Shown piece after piece: positions 1-6,367 of a stretch of 9,103 nt of DNA (within the stretch, counting starts at the first letter, position 1; the number at the start of each line of letters is the position of its first letter). Source of the stretch: Patescibacteria group bacterium (lineage in GTDB: Bacteria; Patescibacteriota; Patescibacteriia; UBA2591; PGYQ01); NCBI GenBank assembly GCA_020057535.1, contig JAGVFS010000003.1:1-9103 (forward strand), in the 5' to 3' direction. Under the pieces are notes generated by a model. The model had not been told where the DNA came from. It saw only the letters and a list, made by a program, of their open reading frames with translations, and did not search any database. The translations under genes were made by a program, and so were the position numbers.

Positions 1-938
1 CCAGTAAAAATATTTAATTCAACCCTTTCAAAAAGTTTTTTTACATTTTCCGGTTTATTTAATTCGTTTAAAAAATGATTCGCGCTATTTTCATCCATTT
101 CTGAAACAGGAATAATTTTTTCTGTTTCTTTGTTTTTTAAAAAATCATAAATTGGCAAAACATCTTGAACAGAAGGGATGTGATTACGAATTGTTTGAAA
201 AAAACTTTTTGAGTCATCTTGAATAATTTTAAGCCATTTAATATATCCCCACGTTATCCATGGCCATTCTTCTGGAATTTCCCCTCCTTCCCATGGCAAA
301 TATGCTTCACTTGATCCATTGTTTGGAGTGCCTAAAATAATCAATTGATCAACATCGTTTTGATAATCATCTGATTGAATGTACGCTCTTGCGATTAGCC
401 CGCCCATTGAATGACTGACAATATCTATTTTATTCGAGCCAGTTATTTTTTTTATTTCTTTAATTAAAGGAATGAGATAATTTTTATATGTTTCATTATT
501 TTTTTGACGCCAGTCATAAAATAAAATGAATAATTTTTGATCTTTTTTAAAATCAGCTTTTTCAAAAGATTCAATAATTCCATCATAATTATAAATAGTT
601 GGGGTAAATTTCCATTTAGTTTCTTTAATTGATTGATTAAATATTAAATCCCAATTAAAACTTGCTCCAAACCCTGGAATTAAAATCACTGGCTCTTCTC
701 CATTTTGAATTTTTGGTTCTATAATTAGTTCTGGCCATTCTGTTCCTAAAATTGATTTACAATGTTCATTTGATTCTATTTTTTGTTCAATTGTTCCAAG
801 ACTTTTAATTAATTCGCATAATTCTCTTTCCATTTCTGGAGTAACCATCATATTCGCTTGAGAAATTTCAAAATTTGTGAATAAAAAAATAATTAAAATA
901 ATAACTGTTAAAAAAAATTTTCTAATATTTCCAAACAT
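1..938 (-). CDS. Secreted LCAT/lipase-like alpha/beta hydrolase, 3' end beyond window
   Basis: The first 312 codons are open and the frame runs off the left edge. Residues 1-28 form a signal peptide: a short basic start (NIRK), a hydrophobic core (about 8-23) and an SQA site for signal peptidase I, so the protein is probably exported. The mature part shows alpha/beta-hydrolase landmarks in order: LIPGFGAS (P88-S93, oxyanion loop), FYDWR (140-144, characteristic of the lecithin:cholesterol acyltransferase/PDAT-type lipases), SHSMGG (175-180, nucleophile elbow with catalytic Ser177) and LGTPNNGS after it. The first Gly of the usual GxSxG is Ser here, which is tolerated in some LCAT-like lipases. 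The catalytic Asp and His are expected downstream, partly or wholly outside the window. The ATG lies 2 nt after the stop of the upstream membrane-protein gene, so the two are probably co-transcribed and translationally coupled. No Shine-Dalgarno is visible. The substrate (lipid ester or acyl transfer) cannot be told from the sequence. Confidence 0.85.
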   Translation of the reverse strand, partial: MFGNIRKFFLTVIILIIFLFTNFEISQANMMVTPEMERELCELIKSLGTIEQKIESNEHCKSILGTEWPELIIEPKIQNGEEPVILIPGFGASFNWDLIFNQSIKETKWKFTPTIYNYDGIIESFEKADFKKDQKLFILFYDWRQKNNETYKNYLIPLIKEIKKITGSNKIDIVSHSMGGLIARAYIQSDDYQNDVDQLIILGTPNNGSSEAYLPWEGGEIPEEWPWITWGYIKWLKIIQDDSKSFFQTIRNHIPSVQDVLPIYDFLKNKETEKIIPVSEMDENSANHFLNELNKPENVKKLFERVELNIFT

Positions 939-940
939 AT

Positions 941-1531
941 TTATTTGAAAAAATTTAAAATATTAAAATTTAATGAAGAGAAACAACTTAATGCATCTCC
1001 CCCCATCAACGAACATATATTCCAAAGCCAGAAATAAATAAATAAAAAACCTATCAATAAAAAGAAAACTACACAAAAAATAATTCTTTTTTTAGTGAAT
1101 TTTTTATATTTTTTCCAAACAAAATAAAAAGGGAAAAAAAGAAGAATAAATCCAATTGGTAAAACCCCTACCATTCTAAATATTATAAATATTTCTTCAA
1201 AAACATTTAAATTTCCAACGGTTATTATTTCTTTAAAATCATTTCCCCACCAAATTAGAGTTTTAACAATAAAACAAAGAATAAAAATATGGATTAGTGA
1301 AAATAAAAAACAAAAAATTTGTTTTTCCCAATTCAATTCTTTATATTTTATATTAACCAAAACAAACGGCAATATGTAAATAATAAATATAAGCCACAAT
1401 AATAAAGAAATAATTTCACTTTCATTTCCAATTATTGATGAAAAATACGAAAGAAATTTAATCCCAATAAAACCCCAAAATAAATAAATAAATAATGTTT
1501 TAGTTTTAATAATTTCCTTTAACCAAGTCAT
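941..1531 (-). CDS. Five-helix integral membrane protein, unknown function
   Basis: The 196-aa product is dominated by hydrophobic segments at about residues 12-30, 39-60, 71-95, 114-138 and 148-170, separated by short Lys-rich loops (KYKELNWEK, KKYKKFTKKR). The positively charged loops suggest a cytoplasmic face. I recognise no family motif. The C-terminal tail contains a GGDALSC stretch with two Cys residues (C173 and C183) that could face the outside. The gene sits 104 nt downstream of ftsK, beyond a strong hairpin, and ends 2 nt before the lipase start codon. The safest functional statement is therefore that it is the operon partner of a secreted lipase-like hydrolase, possibly an anchor, chaperone or immunity-like factor (inference only). 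The ATG at 1531 is the first in the frame, and no Shine-Dalgarno precedes it. Confidence 0.75.
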   Translation of the reverse strand: MTWLKEIIKTKTLFIYLFWGFIGIKFLSYFSSIIGNESEIISLLLWLIFIIYILPFVLVNIKYKELNWEKQIFCFLFSLIHIFILCFIVKTLIWWGNDFKEIITVGNLNVFEEIFIIFRMVGVLPIGFILLFFPFYFVWKKYKKFTKKRIIFCVVFFLLIGFLFIYFWLWNICSLMGGDALSCFSSLNFNILNFFK

Positions 1532-1569
1532 AATAAATAGCTTTTAAAAACAAATTGAGAAACAACAAC

Positions 1570-1602
1570 TAATAATGCGGAAGTCTCACTTCCGCATTAT
1601 TA
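1570..1602 (-). terminator. Perfect 15-bp hairpin after ftsK, terminator-like
   Basis: The arms taataatgcggaagt (1570-1584) and acttccgcattatta (1588-1602) are exactly complementary around a 3-nt loop. The hairpin lies 34 nt past the ftsK stop and about 40 nt before the next gene on the same strand. The G+C-rich core (GCGGAAG) makes it stable. The sequence that follows on the minus strand (AGTTGTTGTTTCTC) is T-rich but not a clean U-tract. It could be a Rho-independent terminator of weak efficiency, an mRNA 3' stabiliser or a dispersed palindromic repeat. Confidence 0.55.
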
Positions 1603-1635
1603 ATGCAAAGGTTAAACCTCAAAAAAAGTTAATTG

Positions 1636-3777
1636 TTAATTGTTTTCTTCAATAATATATATTTCTCTAGGTTTAGCTCCATCAACCGGACCGATAACCC
1701 CTTGTTCTTCTAATAAATCCAAAAGTCGAGCGGCGCGAGCGTAGCCAATTCGCAAACGTCTTTGTAATAAAGAAGCCGAAGCTCTTTTATATTTTAAAAT
1801 CACTTCTTTAGCTTGAGATAAAAGTTCATCGTCATTATCAACGCCATTAGCATCACTGTCATTTTTAGAATCAATCGAAAAATTTTCAATATTTGAAACA
1901 TCTATTTTTTTAATAATCTCCTCTTGATATTCTGGTTCGTATTTTTCTTTAATAAAAGCGACAATTCTTTTTATTTCTTCATTAGAAACAAACCCCCCCT
2001 GTAAACGCTTTGGCTTTGAAAGTTCTGGACAAATATAAAGCATATCCCCGCGACCCAAAAGTTTTTCTGCCCCGCTGGAATCTAAAATTGTTCGAGAATC
2101 AATTGAAGAAGCGACGCCAAAAGCGATTCGTGTGGTAATATTAGCTTTAATTAATCCAGTAATAATATTCACTGACGGTCTTTGAGTGGCTAATATTAAA
2201 TGAATACCAACCGCTCGAGCCATTTGAGCCAATCTAATAATTAAAACCTCCGCTTCTAAAGAAGCTTGCATCATTAAATCAGCCATTTCATCAATAACAA
2301 TGACAATATATGGCAATGGATTTTCAGTCTCTTTATTATACTCTTTAATGTTTTGTTTTTTATCTTCAGAAAGCAAATAGAAACGATGATCCATTTCACC
2401 AACCACCCATTTTAAAGCGTTAATCGCTTTTTGAATATCTATAATAACCGGAGTTAAAAGATGAGGAATGCCTTCGTAAATATTTAATTCCACTCTTTTA
2501 GGATCAATAAAAATAAATTTTAATTGTTCTGAGTGATTTTTATAAAGCAAGCTAATAATAAAACTATTCAGGCAAACGGTTTTCCCAGCCCCTGTCGCGC
2601 CGGCAATTAAAATATGAGGCATTTTTGCTAAATCAGCCACCCATACTTTTCCAGCCACGTCTTTGCCTAAACCAAATGTTAAATGAGAATGGCTGGTTTT
2701 AAATTCTTCGGTTTCTAAAATTTCTCTTAAGCCAACAACAGCCGTTGATTTGTTGGGGACTTCAATGCCAACCAAAGATTCTCCAGGAATTGGGGCTTCC
2801 ATTCTAATCGGATGAGCCGCCAAGGCTAAAGATAAATCGTTATGCAAAGCGATAATTCGAGAAAGTTTTATTCCATCACTTGGCCTTAAAGAGTATTGAG
2901 TGACTGTCGGACCCACTTTTATTTCTCTCATTTCAACTGGAATGCCAAAATTAGCTAAAGTTTTTTGGATAATTACTTGATTATTTTTAACATTTCCACT
3001 CGTGGGTTTTTGATAATTTTTTTCCAATAAATCCATTGGCAAATTTATCGGATGAATTATTTTAGATTTTTTAATAAATGGCGTCAATTCCTGAAATAAA
3101 TTAACTTGCTCTTTGAGTTGTTCCTTCTCTTTTTTAATTCCTTCTTGTTTTTGTATTTCTGCGCTTTCTTGTTTTAATGTTTTAATGTTTTCATGTTTTA
3201 ACATTTCTTTTTGTTCTCGTTTAAATTTAATGTTTTTTATAAGCTCGCAAATTTTTAAAATAAAATTATGCCAAGCTAAAAGCGAAGTATTAAACATCAA
3301 TAAAAGCGCAATAATCAAACAAGCGTTTAAAACTATCTGCGCTCCCCATGCACCCATTATTTTATATAAAGGATAATTAATTAAAAATCCCAAATATCCA
3401 CCATTATTATAATGCGAAAATCCATCTTGAAAATTAGCTGGATAAGGGGTAAAAAATTGAAGCAATCCAGAAAAACTTAAAATAAATAAAAAAAATCCCA
3501 ACCAGTTTGTTTTATTAAAAATATATTTGGGACTTAAAAATAAATAAGCCAAAAGAATTGAAAGGAAAGGAATAATCCACTTTCCCCAGCCAAAAATCAT
3601 TTTTAAAAAATTATCAAAAAATTTTCCAAAATCGCCAGTCATTTCAATTAAACTTAAAAAACAAATCAAAGCAAAAGCGACAAGTAAAACAACCTTGATG
3701 CCCTTTTTTGTTTCTGAATTAATTTCAAAATGAAATTTTGGTTTATTGTTTTTTTGTTTGATTTTTTTGGATTTCAT
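1636..3777 (-). CDS. ftsK: FtsK/SpoIIIE-family DNA translocase
   Basis: This is the septum-anchored, ATP-driven dsDNA pump that clears and segregates the chromosome terminus during division. The 713-aa protein has the standard layout. An N-terminal membrane part has helices near residues 27-46, 67-83, 91-110 and 143-162. A short charged linker of about 60 residues (180-240, Lys/Glu/Gln-rich, likely coiled) follows. The alpha/beta motor has Walker A GATGAGKT (393-400, K399), FIDPKRVEL, Walker B IVIDEMADL (D496, E497) and the ATQRPSVNIITGLIKAN signature. The C-terminal gamma winged helix (about 648-705, with RRLRIGYARAARLLDLLEEQG) reads polar DNA motifs in characterised FtsK. The length is like SpoIIIE/SftA-type proteins and much shorter than E. 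coli FtsK, because the linker is short. ATG at 3777 is the first start in frame and has no Shine-Dalgarno. All motor residues are intact. Confidence 0.97.
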   Translation of the reverse strand: MKSKKIKQKNNKPKFHFEINSETKKGIKVVLLVAFALICFLSLIEMTGDFGKFFDNFLKMIFGWGKWIIPFLSILLAYLFLSPKYIFNKTNWLGFFLFILSFSGLLQFFTPYPANFQDGFSHYNNGGYLGFLINYPLYKIMGAWGAQIVLNACLIIALLLMFNTSLLAWHNFILKICELIKNIKFKREQKEMLKHENIKTLKQESAEIQKQEGIKKEKEQLKEQVNLFQELTPFIKKSKIIHPINLPMDLLEKNYQKPTSGNVKNNQVIIQKTLANFGIPVEMREIKVGPTVTQYSLRPSDGIKLSRIIALHNDLSLALAAHPIRMEAPIPGESLVGIEVPNKSTAVVGLREILETEEFKTSHSHLTFGLGKDVAGKVWVADLAKMPHILIAGATGAGKTVCLNSFIISLLYKNHSEQLKFIFIDPKRVELNIYEGIPHLLTPVIIDIQKAINALKWVVGEMDHRFYLLSEDKKQNIKEYNKETENPLPYIVIVIDEMADLMMQASLEAEVLIIRLAQMARAVGIHLILATQRPSVNIITGLIKANITTRIAFGVASSIDSRTILDSSGAEKLLGRGDMLYICPELSKPKRLQGGFVSNEEIKRIVAFIKEKYEPEYQEEIIKKIDVSNIENFSIDSKNDSDANGVDNDDELLSQAKEVILKYKRASASLLQRRLRIGYARAARLLDLLEEQGVIGPVDGAKPREIYIIEENN

Positions 3778-3827
3778 TTCGATATTTTAACATATTCAAA
3801 CGAGGAAAACAAATCCAAATATATAAT

Positions 3828-4114
3828 TTATATACAACAGGACTTACGCACATTAACAACTAAAAAGAGATAGGCGGGATAGAGTTTAGACCAAACTAAA
3901 ACTAAAAGTAATTGATCTTCAAGGGTAGTCAGTTCTTTTTTTTACCTCCACCTATTTTTCTTTTACGCTTAAGATTATTTTTATTAAGCCGTTCAATTCT
4001 GTAATCAAGCCAATCTTATTTAATTTTAGCAACCAACCGAATAAATTATTCGACCATTAAGCCAGCAAAGCTTAGAAAATATCTCGGTCGTTGCTTTAAG
4101 GAAATATATCTCAT
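3828..4114 (-). pseudogene. Decayed IS5-like transposase, N-terminal fragment
   Basis: Read on the minus strand from ATG at 4114, the sequence gives a recognisable N-terminal domain of an IS5-superfamily transposase: MRYISLKQRPRYFLSFAGL, then RLVAKIK, DWLDYRIERLNK, KRKRKIGGGKK, and after a frame change ELTTLEDQLLLVLVWSKLYP. The family hallmark is a basic R/K-rich stretch with a GGG turn followed by L-x-x-L-E-D-Q-L-L-x-x-L. Two TAA stops (4046-4048 and 4016-4018, probably from GAA and CAA) and a frameshift at the A8 run (3936-3943 on the plus strand) break it. Just after SKLYPAY the homology ends and the IS terminus follows, so the whole DDE catalytic region is missing. The start has a clear AAAGG Shine-Dalgarno (4121-4125) 6 nt upstream, unlike the host genes around it. 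Family assignment is from memory of motifs; the exact IS group is uncertain. Confidence 0.7.
3838..3850 (-). repeat. Probable insertion-sequence terminal repeat
   Basis: The plus strand reads caggacttacgca, resembling terminal inverted repeats of several insertion sequences of the IS5 superfamily and related groups. It sits exactly where the transposase fragment ends. A degenerate partner may lie at 4160-4173 (tcgcaaaaggttct), about 45 nt before the transposase start codon as expected for the other end, but that match is poor. If accepted, the remnant spans about 336 bp, a MITE-like size. Confidence 0.5.
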
Positions 4115-4184
4115 TGTATACCTTTATTTTATTAGAATTTTAATAAATGAGAAGTTATTTCGCAAAAGGTTCTATATATGTTTA

Positions 4185-5612
4185 TCATTTTAATTCCCAT
4201 CTGGTTAAATTTTTATCGTCTCGAATAATAACATTCATTTTTATCAACTTATCTCTAATTTTATCAGCATTAATCCAGTCATTTTTTAATCTATATTCGT
4301 TCCGCTTTTCAATTAAATATTCAATTTTTTTTCTTAAATCATCGTCAATACTTTCTTCATTAAATTTTAAAAACCCCCAAACTTGATTAACTTCTTGCAA
4401 AAAATTTAAAACTATTTTTGCACCATTAACACTAATTTTGTCCTTATCAATTAAATTATTTATTTTTTTTGTAAAATCAAACAAATCTGCTATAGCTTCT
4501 GACGCGTTTAAATCATCGTCCATGGCATTTTTAAAATTATTTTTTGAATTTTGTACAAAGACCTTAATTTTATTAATATCTTTTTCGCTTTCAATAATAC
4601 TATTATTGATCTCGGATAATTTTCTAATAAAATGTTGTAATCTACTTAATGTATTAGAAGCTGTTTTAAGAGATTTAAATGTGAAATTTAGACCAAGTCG
4701 ATAGTTGCTTATTAAAATCAAATATCTAAATGCCAGTGGGTTAGGAACATTTTTTAAAACATCTTTTAAAGTATAAATATTTCCTAAACTTTTTGACATT
4801 TTTTCATTATTGATTTTTAGAAATCCTCTGTGTAACCAAAAACAAACGAATTGTTTCCCTGTCACAGACTCGCTTTGAGCAATTTCATTTTGGTGATGAG
4901 GAAATATTAGGTCAACTGCTCCAGTGTGTATATCGAGGGTTTCGCCTAAATATTTCATGCTCATGGCCGAGCATTCTATATGCCAACCGGGTCGACCTTT
5001 GCCAAACGGAGAATTCCAGCAAATTTCTCCGTCTTTGTCATTCCATTTTTTCCATAGAACAAAATCTGTGGCTTCTTCTTTTTTGTATTCATCATTACTA
5101 ATTCTTCCACTCGCATCATTTTTTAGCTGGTCCTTTTTGAGTCGAGCAAATTTTCCGTAATCCTTAAAGGTTGATATTTTATAATAAACAGATTCATCCT
5201 CTGCCTGATAGGCGTGTCCAGTGTTAACTAATTTTTTTATTAAATCAATCATTCCATTGATATGATCCGTTGCTCTACACAAAACCTTAGGTTTAATAAT
5301 ATTTAATTTTTCAAAATCTTCCAATAATGCATCAATAAAAAAAGATGTATATTGCCTCAATGACTGATCGTTTTCTTGCGAAGCTTTTATAGTTTTATCA
5401 TCGACATCTGTTAAATTCATTACATCAATCAATCTAAAACCAGAATATTTCAAATACCTTTTTAATAGATCTGAAAACAAATATGCGCTTAAGTTTCCAA
5501 TATGAGCATAATTATACACAGTTGGTCCACAGGTATAGATTTTAACAATATTTTTTTTAATAGGTCGAAAATTTTCTTTTTTTCTGGTTAAAGTATTATA
5601 AAATAATAACAT
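4185..5612 (-). CDS. cysS: Cysteinyl-tRNA synthetase
   Basis: This class I aminoacyl-tRNA synthetase charges tRNA-Cys with cysteine using ATP in the cytoplasm. The 475-aa length is normal for bacterial CysRS. It shows the N-terminal TCGPTVYNYAHIGN block with the HIGN version of the HIGH motif (37-40), the D-V-D-D-K-T region (69-74), WHIECSAMS (210-218), PHHQNE (238-243) and KMSKS (271-275). The zinc ligands that bind and select cysteine correspond to C28, C214, H239 and E243, all present. The C-terminal helical tRNA-anticodon part (about 310-475) is Lys/Asn-rich and ends RDDKNLTRWELK. It lies 9 nt downstream of a small XRE regulator gene on the same strand and probably shares its promoter. 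Its 3' end directly abuts the insertion-sequence remnant, so the IS landed just behind cysS without truncating it. No Shine-Dalgarno. Confidence 0.97.
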   Translation of the reverse strand: MLLFYNTLTRKKENFRPIKKNIVKIYTCGPTVYNYAHIGNLSAYLFSDLLKRYLKYSGFRLIDVMNLTDVDDKTIKASQENDQSLRQYTSFFIDALLEDFEKLNIIKPKVLCRATDHINGMIDLIKKLVNTGHAYQAEDESVYYKISTFKDYGKFARLKKDQLKNDASGRISNDEYKKEEATDFVLWKKWNDKDGEICWNSPFGKGRPGWHIECSAMSMKYLGETLDIHTGAVDLIFPHHQNEIAQSESVTGKQFVCFWLHRGFLKINNEKMSKSLGNIYTLKDVLKNVPNPLAFRYLILISNYRLGLNFTFKSLKTASNTLSRLQHFIRKLSEINNSIIESEKDINKIKVFVQNSKNNFKNAMDDDLNASEAIADLFDFTKKINNLIDKDKISVNGAKIVLNFLQEVNQVWGFLKFNEESIDDDLRKKIEYLIEKRNEYRLKNDWINADKIRDKLIKMNVIIRDDKNLTRWELK

Positions 5613-5621
5613 AAAAATATA

Positions 5622-5844
5622 TTATTTTTTGATTAAATCATCAACCTTAACACCTAACGCTTTGGCGATTTTTGATAAAGTGTCAATCGTTGAATTTTGA
5701 ATTGTTCCCGATTCAATTTTGATAATGGTGTTATAGGCGACATCTGCCATTTTTGACAACCTATTCTGCGAAACACCCTTTTTGTTTCTGGATTTTTTTA
5801 TATTTTCCGATATTGTTGGTAATTTTATTTAACTTGCTTGTCAT
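5622..5844 (-). pseudogene. Small XRE-family HTH regulator with a one-base frameshift near the start
   Basis: The body, ending with TAA at 5622, encodes a classic Cro/C1-type helix-turn-helix: ENIKKSRNKKGVSQNRLSKM, ADVAYNTIIKIESG, then STIDTLSKIAKALGV and VDDLIKK. In this frame there is no ATG, GTG or TTG before the HTH, and an in-frame TAA blocks upstream. A good ATG (MTSKLN) lies at 5844 in the neighbouring frame. Removing one base, for example in the T4 run at 5823-5826 or the T7 run at 5793-5799 (plus strand), joins them into a normal 73-aa protein with the HTH at about residues 25-46. The span is 223 nt, which is 74 codons plus one base. It could be a true pseudogene, a slippage-dependent gene, a gene using an ATA/ATT start, or an assembly error. 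It lies 9 nt upstream of cysS and may have regulated itself and cysS (inference). Confidence 0.75.
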
Positions 5845-5871
5845 AAAATAGTATTATTGTTATAAGGTTAT

Positions 5872-5900
5872 ATTATAGGATTAAATCCCAATTCTTGCTA
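5872..5900 (-). promoter_or_regulatory. Putative promoter for the XRE-cysS unit, with adjacent small palindrome
   Basis: On the minus strand a perfect TATAAT (5877-5872) lies 27 nt upstream of the XRE ATG. The element at the 17-bp spacing (TAGCAA) is a poor -35. That element is half of the palindrome TTGCT-TAT-AGCAA (5895-5907), a plausible operator for a dimeric XRE protein. The -10 is convincing by sequence; the operator role is inference. Confidence 0.4.
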
Positions 5901-5940
5901 TAAGCAATACTAAATTATAATGAACTTGGCAAGCAAAATA

Positions 5941-6108
5941 AGAAAAGTAAATCTATTGTGTGCGCACGGATGGACGTGGTAAACACAACTTCATTTCTAT
6001 CGACGCATTTCACGAAACGAAATACGAAATTCGACGGCGGCGGAAAAATACCATGCCGAAACGCTTTGCGCCGAGGCAATATCTTTCAATTTCGCTGAAT
6101 GTAAAACT
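5941..6108. other. G+C-rich intergenic islet without a convincing gene
   Basis: By count 5941-6108 has about 43% G+C, and 6001-6080 about 51%, against roughly 25% in most of the window. It begins right after the tRNA 3' end (minus-strand sense). It contains the 8-bp palindrome gtgcgcac, a TTGTGT...ACACAA inverted pair around it, and three closely spaced copies of acgaaa (6012-6029). No frame gives a recognisable protein. The short frames present are arginine-rich translations of the G+C-rich DNA, and one runs into the tRNA. It may be a small structured RNA, a dispersed repeat or a foreign remnant; nothing decides. Confidence 0.45.
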
Positions 6109-6200
6109 TGGCGGTGGGGGTGAGATTTGAACTCACGATGTTCTTTCAAACATACCGCGTTTCGAGCACGGCGCTTTCAACCAAACTCAGCCACCCCACC
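6109..6200 (-). tRNA. tRNA-Ser(CGA)
   Basis: The minus strand folds into a full type II tRNA of 92 nt including encoded CCA. The acceptor stem is GGTGGGG/CCCCACC with discriminator G. The D-stem is GCT/AGC. The anticodon stem is CCGTG/CGCGG with loop CTCGAAA, and the anticodon CGA is at 6164-6162 (reads UCG). The long variable arm has stem ATGTT/AACAT, as expected for serine. The T-stem is GTGAG/CTCAC with loop TTCAAAT. All stems pair, apart from one T-G wobble in the anticodon stem. Confidence 0.97.
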
Positions 6201-6229
6201 AGAAATAAATTTTAATTTATAAACGCAAA

Positions 6230-6259
6230 ATTATAAATTAAAAAAATAAAAAAGTTCAA
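6230..6259 (-). promoter_or_regulatory. Promoter of tRNA-Ser
   Basis: The minus strand shows TTGAAC (6259-6254), an 18-bp spacer and a perfect TATAAT (6235-6230), followed by 29 nt to the first base of the tRNA. This is a good sigma70-type match in the right place for a monocistronic tRNA. Confidence 0.7.
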
Positions 6260-6321
6260 TTTTTTCATTAAATAACGGATTCAACTTACTTAACGTCTTT
6301 TATGTTTTTTTAAAAAAAAGT

Positions 6322-6327
6322 TATAAT
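6322..6327 (+). promoter_or_regulatory. Putative -10 element for the 6361 gene
   Basis: A perfect TATAAT lies 33 nt upstream of the ATG at 6361. The hexamer 17 bp further up (TTTATG) is a weak -35. In such AT-rich DNA a single -10 match is weak evidence, but no other candidate is better. Confidence 0.35.
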
Positions 6328-6334
6328 AATATTA

Positions 6335-6367
6335 AATAATACTATGAAAATAATAATACTATGAAAA
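6335..6367 (+). repeat. 17-bp tandem duplication over the start codon, creating an upstream mini-ORF
   Basis: The unit aataatactatgaaaa occurs at 6335-6350 and again at 6352-6367, a 17-bp period. Each copy carries an ATG. The first (6344) opens a six-codon frame, MKIIIL, whose TGA (6362-6364) overlaps the second ATG (6361) as ATGA. The duplication therefore places a stop-start overlap at the beginning of the membrane protein gene. Confidence 0.8.

Noticed and set aside
3113..3376. Open plus-strand frame opposite the ftsK linker
   Set aside because: It is the antisense of the Lys/Glu-rich linker and gives a Ser/Phe/Cys-rich nonsense protein. ftsK on the other strand is fully supported.
4438..5160. 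Plus-strand open frames opposite cysS
   Set aside because: Both are antisense shadows of a highly conserved synthetase with no motif of their own.
6109..6126. tRNA 3' end as an attachment site for an integrated element
   Set aside because: I found no second copy of the tRNA 3' sequence and no integrase in the window, so only the compositional shift is reported.
5972..6128. Short plus-strand frames in the G+C-rich islet, one running into the tRNA
   Set aside because: They are arginine-rich, resemble nothing known, and the tRNA on the opposite strand explains the open reading.
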